Shown here: piece after piece, positions 55,769-64,000 of the stretch
Position numbering within the stretch: the stretch's first letter is position 1
Layout: each line of letters begins with the position of its first letter
Assembly (NCBI RefSeq): GCF_022808675.1
Contig: NZ_JAKZKV010000002.1
Span: 474,125 to 538,124, forward strand
Source: Parabacteroides sp. FAFU027
GTDB lineage: Bacteria > Bacteroidota > Bacteroidia > Bacteroidales > UBA7332
DNA length: 64,000 nt
Direction of reading: 5' to 3'
Translations under genes and position numbers: made by a program
The notes under the pieces: model-generated
Seen by the model: only the letters and a program-made list of their open reading frames with translations
Told to the model about the DNA's origin: nothing
Database searches by the model: none

Positions 55769-55989
55769 CAGCCTCATCTCTCCGAAGGGGTTATTTAAAT
55801 GTTTCTGATAGCGGTTCGATTTGATAAATCAGCCGTCAAAATGTTTCCGAAATGGGGTGATTTTGATAACATAAGAAGGTTGAAACAGCAGTTTTCAGGG
55901 GTTACATTTGGGATAAACAGCTTATTTCAGCGGATTTGCGGGGTTAACATAAGGGTCTTCTACTGCTACGAAGTAGCTAAATCTCAATA

Positions 55990-56145
55990 ACCGTGGGTGA
56001 AGCCCACGGTAGATAAGTTTCGCATTCTGTTCTTCCCTGAAAGGGGTAAATCTATCGGCTTGTTCACCCACTGCGTGGATGCTTATTTTGGTAGAGTAAT
56101 GTCCGTGGGTTCCACTCACTGGCGTTCGCTCCACCCACGGTTATT
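55990..56145. repeat. CCGTGGG inverted-repeat element
   Basis: The stretch holds a CCGTGGGTGAAGCCCACGG hairpin (55991-56010) and a second, larger CCGTGGG/CCCACGG pair (56103-56140), and is followed by a CACCCCGTTCGGGG hairpin (about 56154-56167). The arms are typical of dispersed Bacteroidota intergenic repeats. Short open frames through it are spurious. The rest of 55736-56302 is featureless. Confidence 0.6.
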
Positions 56146-56302
56146 CAGATTGCACCCCGTTCGGGGCGATGGGTTATATTGCAGTCAAAGACTGTTCTGA
56201 TTTCCAGCACAAGTCTCCGCTGTGCTCAAGACTGGCGCTAGACACAGTCGAAATATTGGATTATCTGTCAGTCGCCTGGTATGGAGCATTACCCCACTTT
56301 AG

Positions 56303-56632
56303 TCAGATCCAGTTATTCCTAATCATCCTCAAATAGTAAAATGGCGGATAAAACCCTATAAAGAAAAACAAAAGAAGAAAATGCTCAATATCCTTATCAT
56401 ATTTTGCCCAGATTTTTAGCGAATAAAACCATAAGACTAAAATAGGCAATCCAAGAATCAGATGAATGTACAAAAAAGCATCTCCCAGAAAGAATCTACA
56501 AAATCCATTTGATTTTAAAAATGCTGCCATTATAACAACCAAATACAAGATATAAATCAAACAATTTATCAAAGCGCAAACACCCAAAATGCTTCGGATT
56601 ATTTTATTTCTTCCCTCTTTTAGTTTTTCCAT
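56303..56632 (-). CDS. Small hypothetical membrane protein
   Basis: 109 residues with three predicted membrane segments (about 13-37, 49-70 and 84-100) and a charged N-terminus. No family recognised. It is flanked by repeat-rich intergenic DNA on both sides and could be part of the adjacent accessory material. Confidence 0.5.
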   Translation of the reverse strand: MEKLKEGRNKIIRSILGVCALINCLIYILYLVVIMAAFLKSNGFCRFFLGDAFLYIHLILGLPILVLWFYSLKIWAKYDKDIEHFLLLFFFIGFYPPFYYLRMIRNNWI

Positions 56633-57030
56633 TCGTATTGTTGTTGTTTTTGTTTTGCTTTTACCATCGGGGCGGTATTATATTCCGACCTCGTTTACCC
56701 TAGCCTATCAATAACCTCAATAAGCACAAAGCAACCGCAGTAAGCCGTTTGGTAAAATGCTCCACCTTACTCACTAACCAATCAAGGCCTCCGACCTATC
56801 CATCAGTGTAATAAACAAAGTCTGTTTTCCAGAACCACCCTCAAAAATAGCAATTCCTTTCCAAAAACAGCAGAAGCCAGACTAAATACCAAGGCAATAC
56901 AAAGAAACCATCATCCGTCATTAACGGCAAGCCCCGTAATCAAACTTCATGAGAAGCAAATCGCAAGGCTTCCCTATAACATCACAAAACAAATATTAGC
57001 CATTCAATCGGATAACAAGCCAATCTCTAC
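56633..57030. other. Intergenic region before tandem array C
   Basis: About 400 nt with no gene or motif seen. Confidence 0.5.
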
Positions 57031-57481
57031 ATAGCTACTTGGCGCAACCCGAAGCCGCATCGTTGTGGCTACACATCACATCATTAGCCTGACAAAGAGG
57101 CTTGTTACTCCTACAAACCACTTTATTATGCCTACAAACCCCTTTATCCGAACTACAAGCCGGCTTGAAGCGACAACATAGTGCTTTGGAGTATCTACAC
57201 AGTACTTTGTAGCTACAACAGTCATGACTGTTGAAACTTCGAGCCACCTTGTAGCTACTACAAGCTTGCTTGTAGTTCGAAAAGTCATGACTGTTGGAGT
57301 AATAAGCTTGCTTGTAGCTCGAATAGTCATGACTGTTCGAGCTTCGAGGTACTACGTAGTTTCAATAGTCATGACTGTTGGAGCTACAAAGCGCTTTGAA
57401 GATTGAATAGTCATGACTGTTCGGATAAAAAAGTACTATGTTGGAGCAATAGTCATGACCGTTCGGATAAGATTGTGACTC
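57031..57481. repeat. Tandem array C: about 21 units of 21 bp
   Basis: Palindromic cores appear every 21 bp between 57031 and 57481. Clear ones are AAGCCGGCTT (57157), AGTCATGACT (57220, 57283, 57325, 57367, 57409 and, with one change, 57451), AAGCTTGCTT (57262, 57304), ACTACGTAGT (57351) and AAAGCGCTTT (57388). The AGTCATGACT unit alternates with others, giving a 42-bp super-repeat in the right half. Cores differ between units but the 21-bp phase does not. No coding function; short open frames are by-products of the period. The array lies past the terminator of the OmpA-family gene. Confidence 0.9.
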
Positions 57482-57744
57482 AATATGACAACATAGCTAA
57501 ACGTTCCGAAAGTAATCCACTATGAAGATTCAGTGATATGCAGTGTAGTGGCTGCTCTTCGATCAGATATGGTAACGTGGTTTATTATTTTACTAAGAAT
57601 GAGACTTGTTCCGACTGCGATTAGTAAGGATGTCCGGATATATCAATTTGTTCAGACTACACACAACAAGGTTGAAGCGGATTGCCCTACCGGATGCCCG
57701 CTTCCAATTCTTCTTTCAATGCAAAATACCGATCAAACAGGAAC

Positions 57745-57784
57745 AAAAAAAGGGATCGCCCGAATCAGATATTCAGACGATCCC
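57745..57784 (-). terminator. Terminator of the OmpA-family gene
   Basis: Minus strand GGGATCG and CGATCCC with a 19-nt loop, then seven T. Confidence 0.8.
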
Positions 57785-57806
57785 CCGGAAAGAGACAATG
57801 ACAGTC

Positions 57807-59801
57807 TTATTTTACTTTCATATCAAAGATAGATCCATGCACCTTCTTTGAGCTATATTCTTTTTTGTGGTTTTGGGTACCATCGGAATAGTCACCCTTT
57901 TGTTGTTTTACATTCTCGCCTTTTCCTAATCCCGGAATAAAGACTTCGGTACGACGATTTTCGCGGTGTTCTTCAGGAGTACAATCCACTCCGTCGGCAC
58001 AACGGTTTAGCAACTGAGATTCGCCGTAACCGATTGCCTTAATCCGTTTTTCGTCAAGACCTTTTGATACCAGGTATTTCTTGACTGATTCGGCACGAAG
58101 CTGTGACAGTTTATGGTTATATTCAGCAGACCCGCGGCTATCGGTATGTGAGCCCAGTTCCACTTTGATCTCTGGATTCGTATTCATTAAAACAACCAGT
58201 TTGTCCAGCTCGACAGCTGATTCGGGTAGAATGTCCCATTTATCAAAGTCATAATTGATATTGTGTAAAACGAACTTTCGGTCAAGTTCGAGCCAAAGCG
58301 TATCAGTCAGGACGGCTTTCTCTTCCTCATTCCGAAGATCCAGATTTTTACCTGAAGCACTATATCCGAATGCCTCGGCCTTTACAGCGCAGGACTCTGT
58401 TTCCGGAACACCTCTACTGACTAAACCATTATCAGCCGTAGTCTGATGCGTGTTGTCGCAGAAAGTAACTGCTGCATTCTGAATAGGATGTCCATTCTGT
58501 TTATTCAAAACATACAACCGGAGAGACTCGGCTTTAAACTTCTCATTGAACGGTTTCAGCACTGCAAAGGAATATATATCGTCATCACCTTTACCCTCCT
58601 GACGATTTGAGGAAAAATAACCACTCTTTAGCTGTGGATCAATAATCAATGCAAAGTCGTCATCTTTACCATTAACCGGCACACCCAGGTTCTTCACTTT
58701 TGACCATCTCCCTTTTTCGAAACGGGTTGTAAATATATCCAGGCCACCTAATCCGGCATGACCATTGGAAGAGAAAAACAAGGTTTGATCTGACTCATGG
58801 TAGAATGGAAACATCTCATCCCCTTCTGTATTTATCCCTTTACCCAGGTTTTCGGGCTCACCCCATTCTCCGGAAGGTAAACGTTGAATCCGGTACAAGT
58901 CAACACCACCGAATCCACCGGGCATATCACTGGCAAAATAGAGTGTTTTGCCGTCTTCGGTCAATGAGGGATGACCAATCGAATATTCCGGACTGTTCAG
59001 TTTGAAAGAGATGGGGGCACTCCACTTTTCCCCGCCAAATGTAGAGAAATAGAGCTGGAGGTTTACACTTCCGTCTTTACTTCTGTTGTTGTAATTATCG
59101 CGGGTGAAGGCCATAAAACGACCTTTATTACTGAATGAAGCGGGGCCCTCGTGCCACTTCTTGTTGAGCTTTTTGCCGAAGCTTTTCAGCTGAACAAACT
59201 GTCCCGAATCGAACTTAGCAACAAACAAATTGAGGTAGGGATTATCATCCCAGTTGTAGAGTCTTTTGGTCAACCGGTTGTTGCTTCTACTGGATGCAAA
59301 AACAATGTTTCCATTGAAATAGGCTGGTCCAAAATCAACCTGAGGTCCATTAAAACTGAGGTTACGAACGGTAAAACAGCCCTGATTGGTCAGCATTTTT
59401 TCAAAATCCTTTTTGCTTACCTTATAGCTGATTGATCGTTGATCACCAGGATAACTCCGGACAAATTCATCCATCTGTTTATTCGCCTCAGTGTATTTGC
59501 CATTTTGCCTCAAAGCCAGAATGTAATTGAAGAGATCTTCTTTTGTTACCCCGGGGGATTGCACAATTTTAGCATACATCTCTTCCGCCTTCAGATAGTT
59601 ATGCACTTTGCGATAACAATCGGCTAACCGGCGTTGTCCTTCCGTACCCAGACTCTCTATCTGCGTATATTTGTCAATTGCCTTTTGAAATGAAAAGGTA
59701 TTATAATATGCATCCGCTTTGATTTCTTTGGGCAATTTCTCACCATAAGCCTGCAGAAATACAAGTAGAAGCAGTGTAGTCGTAATTAATTTCGTCTTCA
59801 T
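57807..59801 (-). CDS. OmpA-family protein with TPR and PD40/WD40-like repeats
   Basis: 664 residues. Signal peptide; TPR-like helices (about 25-130); PD40/WD40-like beta-propeller repeats (about 165-390, with FASSRSNNRL, YFASDMPGGFGGVDLY and FFSSNGHAGLGGLDIF); a carboxypeptidase-regulatory-like domain (about 430-500); and a C-terminal OmpA peptidoglycan-binding domain (about 520-640, with ELGSHTDSRGSAEYN and RAESVKKYL). Such proteins often accompany PorP/SprF and T9SS-exported adhesins, anchoring the system to the cell wall. It follows the porP-like gene by 26 nt. Confidence 0.92.
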   Translation of the reverse strand: MKTKLITTTLLLLVFLQAYGEKLPKEIKADAYYNTFSFQKAIDKYTQIESLGTEGQRRLADCYRKVHNYLKAEEMYAKIVQSPGVTKEDLFNYILALRQNGKYTEANKQMDEFVRSYPGDQRSISYKVSKKDFEKMLTNQGCFTVRNLSFNGPQVDFGPAYFNGNIVFASSRSNNRLTKRLYNWDDNPYLNLFVAKFDSGQFVQLKSFGKKLNKKWHEGPASFSNKGRFMAFTRDNYNNRSKDGSVNLQLYFSTFGGEKWSAPISFKLNSPEYSIGHPSLTEDGKTLYFASDMPGGFGGVDLYRIQRLPSGEWGEPENLGKGINTEGDEMFPFYHESDQTLFFSSNGHAGLGGLDIFTTRFEKGRWSKVKNLGVPVNGKDDDFALIIDPQLKSGYFSSNRQEGKGDDDIYSFAVLKPFNEKFKAESLRLYVLNKQNGHPIQNAAVTFCDNTHQTTADNGLVSRGVPETESCAVKAEAFGYSASGKNLDLRNEEEKAVLTDTLWLELDRKFVLHNINYDFDKWDILPESAVELDKLVVLMNTNPEIKVELGSHTDSRGSAEYNHKLSQLRAESVKKYLVSKGLDEKRIKAIGYGESQLLNRCADGVDCTPEEHRENRRTEVFIPGLGKGENVKQQKGDYSDGTQNHKKEYSSKKVHGSIFDMKVK

Positions 59802-59827
59802 TGGATCTGTATTTTAGGAGAATGAAC

Positions 59828-60757
59828 TTAGAAATACCGGGGTGAACGAATCTTGAATTTTCCGGGGAAAACAAAATCATACCGCAACATAATCTCGTGA
59901 CTTCCATAATTGTATCGGGTAGTACTATTGACAAATGACCAGTCAAATGAGTATCCCACATGCAGTTGATCCGTCAAATCGAGACCGGCCAAAATACCGG
60001 CGGCATCACCGGTCCGGCACATCGCTCCCAAAAGCAGCTTTTCCTGATAAACTACTGATGCTGTGACATCGGCCTGAACAGGAGCCCCATTGGTTACTTT
60101 TACAAAGGTGGTCGGTTTCAGATCAAAATTCTCCGAGAGTTTGTACATGCCACCGGCAATGAAGAAATAGTGGCGTTGTTCCTTCGAGATGGTGTAATCT
60201 GTAATACCCTGGCTGAAGTTAAAGCTCGACTCGATCAAACGCGGAATAGAAAATCCGGCATAAAAGCGATCCCGGGAATAGTACACACCAAATCCGAAGT
60301 TGGGTGACATTTCCCCATTTGCTTTTCCCTGAAATGAGGGGTCTAATTGTTTGTCAAGCTTTAGATTAGCCAGGTCAGTGTACATAGAATTCAATCCCGC
60401 TTTCAATCCTAAAGCCAGTTTACTATCCTCTGTCAATTGGAACCGGAACGCATAATCTACATTGATAGAAGTATTATTGGTTGGTCCGATTTTATCATTG
60501 ATAACAGAGAGTCCCAGGTTTACCTTATCTTCATATACCGGAGCATGAAGGGTTATTGTCTGAGTAACCGGTGCTCCCTTAAAGCCAACCCATTGCGAAC
60601 GATGCAACATCGTCGCTGTCAATGCATCGCGGCTGCCTGCATAAGCAGGGTTAACCTCTAGTGTATTATACATGTAATGGGTGAACATCGCATCCTGTTG
60701 TGAAAATACCGGAAAGATCAAAACGCTCCACAAAAGGACAAATATTATTTGTTTCAT
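59828..60757 (-). CDS. PorP/SprF family type IX secretion membrane protein
   Basis: 309 residues from the ATG at 60757; an ATG three codons upstream (60766) is also possible. Signal peptide ending PVFSQQ, the family opening DAMFTHYMYNTLEVNPAYAGSRD, and a beta-barrel to the C-terminal Phe. SprF-type proteins help to export and hold their neighbouring type B-CTD adhesin on the surface. It lies between the adhesin and the OmpA-family gene, on the same strand. Confidence 0.95.
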   Translation of the reverse strand: MKQIIFVLLWSVLIFPVFSQQDAMFTHYMYNTLEVNPAYAGSRDALTATMLHRSQWVGFKGAPVTQTITLHAPVYEDKVNLGLSVINDKIGPTNNTSINVDYAFRFQLTEDSKLALGLKAGLNSMYTDLANLKLDKQLDPSFQGKANGEMSPNFGFGVYYSRDRFYAGFSIPRLIESSFNFSQGITDYTISKEQRHYFFIAGGMYKLSENFDLKPTTFVKVTNGAPVQADVTASVVYQEKLLLGAMCRTGDAAGILAGLDLTDQLHVGYSFDWSFVNSTTRYNYGSHEIMLRYDFVFPGKFKIRSPRYF

Positions 60758-60780
60758 AAATATCATAATCTTATTATTTA

Positions 60781-60811
60781 TGACCGGAGAGAAGGCAATT
60801 CCCTCCGGTCA
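60781..60811 (-). terminator. Hairpin after the adhesin gene
   Basis: TGACCGGAG and CTCCGGTCA form a 9-bp stem just after the adhesin stop codon. There is no strong T-run, so it may be a processing element that lets transcription continue into the porP-like gene. Confidence 0.55.
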
Positions 60812-60820
60812 GATTTATAA

Positions 60821-63800
60821 TTAGCGATTCAAATAGATGTATCCTTTTTTCACCGGCGATCCGTTTCCAAGATCGAGGATATAGAAGTATGTTCCTACTG
60901 GAAGATCCCGACCGCCTACTGCTATCCCAAAATGATTTTCACCATTCCAGGTGTTATCATAGCTTTTCGCTTCAAAGACCTTGTTCCCCCAACGGTTGAA
61001 GATCGTCAGTCTGTTGTTCGGATATTTTTCAATTCCAGAGATGACAAAGAGATCATTAAAACCATCAGAGTTGGGAGAAAATCCTTCAGGAATGGAAACA
61101 TCGACCGGTGCTACCGTGATCGTTACCGTTGCTGTGGAAACATCACCATTAGCGTCCGTGATGGTATAGGTAAATTCAACATCTCCCACAAACTTATCTT
61201 TCGGGGTATAGGTAAATGTACCATCAGTGTTAATCACAACCGTACCGAATTGAGGTTCTTCTTTTATCGCCCAAACATTGCCGCCATCAGTACTCGGTGT
61301 ATCATTGGTCGACAAATTGCCTGTAATTGCAGTTTCTTCAACGGCTGTAAAACGGTCTTCCTCTGCAACCGGCAAATCATTGACGCTGTTCACTGTAATC
61401 GAAACCGTTGCCGTTGACTTGTCGCCATTCGCATCGGTAAGCGTGTAAGTGAAGCTGTCAGGGCCATTGTAGTTTGCATCTGGAGTGTAAGTGTAAGTTC
61501 CGTTGACATTCACAACCACGGTTCCATGAGCAGGGTTTGTCGCTTTCGCCCAAACATTACCACCGTCACCACTTAAGGTATCATTCACAGAGAGATTTCC
61601 ATTCAATGCGGTATCTTCATCGGTACTTGCATTATCCGTTATGGCAACCGGCAAATCGTTAACCGGAGTCACTGTTACCGTTACCACCACCGTATGGGTG
61701 CCGCCTTTACCATCACTTACTGTTACACTGAAACTGTCCGGTCCATTGTAATTAGCGCTCGGTGTGTAGGTATAAGTACCATCTGCGTTCACAACTACTG
61801 TTCCATGGGTTGGGTCGGTCGCTTTACTGAAAGTCAGCGCATCGCCTTCTATGTCTGTCGCGGTTACCGTTCCGTTTTTCGGAGTATCTTCCGGTGTGGT
61901 GATTGGGGTTGCAGTTGCTACCGGAGCATCGTTCACCGGAGTAACGGTTACCGTTACTACTACTGTATGGGTACCGCCATTGCCATCACTTACCGTTACA
62001 CTGAAACTATCCGGGCCATTGTAATTGGCATTCGGGGTGTAGGTATAAGTGCCATCTGCGTTCACTACTACAGTTCCATGGGTCGGGTCGGTCGCTTTAC
62101 TGAAGGTCAGTGCATCACCGTCAATATCTGTCGCTGTAACCGTTCCATTTTTCGGAGTGTCTTCCGGTGTAGTGATCGGGGTTGCAGTCGCTACCGGAGC
62201 ATCGTTCACCGGAGTCACGGTGACATCGATCACTACCGTGTGAGTACCACCATTACCATCACTTACCGTTACACTGAAACTATCCGGTCCATTGTAATTG
62301 GCATTCGGGGTGTAGGTATAAGTGCCATCTGTGTTTACAACTACAGTTCCATGAGTTGGGTCGGTCGCTTTACTGAAAGTCAGCGCATCGCCGTCGATAT
62401 CTGTCGCGGTAACTGCTCCGTTTTTCGGGGTATCCTCTGGTGTCGTGATCGGGGTTGCGGTTGCTATAGGAGCATCGTTAACCGGAGTCACCGTTACATT
62501 GACCACCACTGTATGAGTACCACCGTTGCCATCATTTACCATGACACTGAAACTATCCGGGCCGTTGTAATTGGCATTCGGGGTGTAGGTATAAGTGCCG
62601 TCGGCATTTACAACTACGGTTCCATGAGTTGGGTCGGTCGCTTTACTGAAAGTCAGTGCATCGCCGTCAACGTCTGTCGCGGTAACCGTTCCATTTTTCG
62701 GAGTGTCTTCCGGTGTAGTGATCGGGGTTGCAGAGGCGATCGGTGCATCGTTGATCGGAGTCACTGTGACATCGACTACTACTGTATTGGTTCCACCATT
62801 TCCATCACTTACCGTGACACTGAAACTATCCGGGCCGTTGTAATTGGCATTCGGGGTGTAGGTATAAGTGCCATCTGTGTTCACAACTACCGTACCATGA
62901 GTCGGGTCGGTCGCTTTACTGAAAGTCAGTGCATCGCCGTCAACGTCTGTTGCAGTAACCGTTCCATTAATTGGAGTATCTTCCGGTGTGGTGATTGGGG
63001 TTGCGGTTGCGATTGGTGGATCGTTGACCGGAGTCACTGTGACATCGACTACTACTGTATTGGTTCCACCATTTCCATCACTTACTGTTACACTGAAACT
63101 ATCCGGTCCATTGTAGTTGGCATTCGGGGTGTAGGTATAAGTACCATCGGAATTAACCACCACGGTTCCATGAGTTGGGTCGGTCGCTTTACTGAAAGTC
63201 AGTGCATCACCGTCAATATCTGTCGCTGTGACCGTTCCATTTTTCGGAGTGTCTTCCGGTGTCGTGATCGGGGTTGCGGTTGCAACCGGTGCATCGTTGA
63301 CCGGAGTCACTGTTACATTCACAACTACCGTATTGGTTCCGCCATTACCATCACTTACCGTTACACTGAAACTGTCTGGACCATTGTAATTGGCATTCGG
63401 GGTGTAGGTATAGGTTCCATCTGTATTCACTACTATGGTTCCATGAGTTGGGTCGGTCGCTTTACTGAATGTAAGTACATCACCGTCAATATCTGTCGCT
63501 GTTACCGTTCCATTAACAGAAGTATCTTCCAATGTTATTACCGGTGTTGCTGTTGCAACCGGTGCATCGTTGACCGGAGTAACAGTTACATTCACAACTA
63601 CCGTATTGGTTCCACCATTACCATCACTTACCGTTACACTGAAACTGTCAGGGCCATTGTAATTGGCATTCGGGATGTAGGTATAGGTTCCATCTGCATT
63701 CACTACTACGGTTCCATGAGTCGGGTCGGTCGCTTTACTGAAAGTCAGTGCATCGCCGTCAACGTCTGTCGCGGTAACCGTTCCATTTTTCGGAGTGTCT

Positions 63801-64000
63801 TCCGGTGTAGTGATCGGGGTTGCAGAGGCGATCGGTGCATCGTTGATCGGAGTCACTGTGACATCGACTACTACTGTATTGGTTCCACCATTTCCATCAC
63901 TTACCGTGACACTGAAACTATCCGGGCCGTTGTAATTGGCATTCGGGGTGTAGGTATAAGTGCCATCTGTGTTCACAACTACCGTACCATGAGTCGGGTC
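60821..64000 (-). CDS. Giant repeat adhesin with T9SS type B sorting domain (5' end outside window)
   Basis: At least 1059 residues, and the frame is still open at the window edge, so the protein is larger. It consists of 91-residue cadherin-like (tandem-95/VCBS-type) repeats: nine nearly identical (the first partial), with the acidic motif ATDIDGDALTFS and the core DPTHGTVVVNxDGTYTYTP; then two more divergent repeats. The C-terminus (EGFSPNSDGFND to GYIYLNR) is a type B/gliding-motility CTD, so export is by T9SS with the help of the neighbouring PorP/SprF protein. The acidic DxD motifs suggest Ca2+-stiffened repeats, as in large bacterial adhesins. The ligand is unknown. Confidence 0.93.
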   Translation of the reverse strand, partial: DPTHGTVVVNTDGTYTYTPNANYNGPDSFSVTVSDGNGGTNTVVVDVTVTPINDAPIASATPITTPEDTPKNGTVTATDVDGDALTFSKATDPTHGTVVVNADGTYTYIPNANYNGPDSFSVTVSDGNGGTNTVVVNVTVTPVNDAPVATATPVITLEDTSVNGTVTATDIDGDVLTFSKATDPTHGTIVVNTDGTYTYTPNANYNGPDSFSVTVSDGNGGTNTVVVNVTVTPVNDAPVATATPITTPEDTPKNGTVTATDIDGDALTFSKATDPTHGTVVVNSDGTYTYTPNANYNGPDSFSVTVSDGNGGTNTVVVDVTVTPVNDPPIATATPITTPEDTPINGTVTATDVDGDALTFSKATDPTHGTVVVNTDGTYTYTPNANYNGPDSFSVTVSDGNGGTNTVVVDVTVTPINDAPIASATPITTPEDTPKNGTVTATDVDGDALTFSKATDPTHGTVVVNADGTYTYTPNANYNGPDSFSVMVNDGNGGTHTVVVNVTVTPVNDAPIATATPITTPEDTPKNGAVTATDIDGDALTFSKATDPTHGTVVVNTDGTYTYTPNANYNGPDSFSVTVSDGNGGTHTVVIDVTVTPVNDAPVATATPITTPEDTPKNGTVTATDIDGDALTFSKATDPTHGTVVVNADGTYTYTPNANYNGPDSFSVTVSDGNGGTHTVVVTVTVTPVNDAPVATATPITTPEDTPKNGTVTATDIEGDALTFSKATDPTHGTVVVNADGTYTYTPSANYNGPDSFSVTVSDGKGGTHTVVVTVTVTPVNDLPVAITDNASTDEDTALNGNLSVNDTLSGDGGNVWAKATNPAHGTVVVNVNGTYTYTPDANYNGPDSFTYTLTDANGDKSTATVSITVNSVNDLPVAEEDRFTAVEETAITGNLSTNDTPSTDGGNVWAIKEEPQFGTVVINTDGTFTYTPKDKFVGDVEFTYTITDANGDVSTATVTITVAPVDVSIPEGFSPNSDGFNDLFVISGIEKYPNNRLTIFNRWGNKVFEAKSYDNTWNGENHFGIAVGGRDLPVGTYFYILDLGNGSPVKKGYIYLNR

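Noticed and set aside
55922..56134. 70-codon minus-strand frame in the CCGTGGG element
   Set aside because: It runs through inverted repeats and reads as translated repeat sequence rather than a protein.
57035..57406. Short open frames within tandem array C
   Set aside because: Same period artefact as in array B; cysteine- and threonine-rich peptides with no start signals.
1..64000. tRNA, rRNA, insertion sequences, prophage or plasmid functions
   Set aside because: None could be recognised by eye on either strand; a covariance or profile search would be needed to exclude small RNAs.

Overview
The window comes from a Bacteroidota genome, most likely a free-living or environmental member of the Bacteroidales. 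The evidence is SusC/SusD pairs, a hybrid two-component regulator with AraC output, type IX secretion C-terminal sorting domains (types A and B), a PorP/SprF protein, PepSY-like and DUF2271-like proteins, and repeated TAnnTTTG promoter -7 boxes upstream of genes. Genus cannot be fixed from sequence alone. No tRNA, rRNA, insertion sequence, prophage or CRISPR array was recognised.

Left part (1-33 kb) is mostly housekeeping with accessory pockets. It opens with the 3' end of an octahaem-type multihaem c cytochrome gene joined to an outer-membrane barrel gene, then two tandem T9SS-exported DUF2271-like proteins. Rubrerythrin, a U32 peptidase-family protein and a catalase with an altered haem pocket follow. 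A complete cobalamin riboswitch with its own promoter and terminator but no gene sits at 8.5-8.9 kb, next to mutT. Then come the oxidative pentose phosphate genes gnd-zwf-pgl, mutS, gltX and waaA, several envelope proteins, an S41 protease/Spy-like pair, two MBL-fold hydrolases, a PepSY-like lipoprotein and a DEAD-box-family helicase.

The central part (28.9-55.8 kb) is a polysaccharide utilisation locus. A hybrid two-component regulator (+ strand) faces minus-strand genes: GH31 with PA14 insert, susC, susD, a SusE-like lipoprotein, GH39, GH2, GH31, GH3, GH3, a decayed sialate O-acetylesterase-type esterase, and GH29. The mix of alpha-xylosidase-type, beta-galactosidase-type, beta-glucosidase-type and alpha-fucosidase-type enzymes fits removal of side chains and backbone from fucogalactoxyloglucan oligosaccharides. 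No endo-glucanase is present in the window. The right end (57.8-64 kb) is a three-gene surface adhesin cluster: a giant repeat adhesin with a type B T9SS domain (cut by the window end), PorP/SprF, and an OmpA/PD40/TPR protein.

The most unusual structure is a class of three intergenic tandem arrays with a 21- or 22-bp period (20118-20447, 33360-33541, 57031-57481). Their sequences differ, but each unit is a short imperfect palindrome plus a spacer of about 7 nt, so successive palindromes are two helical turns apart. Other points of interest are the orphan riboswitch, the catalase pocket changes, and the esterase pseudogene inside the PUL.
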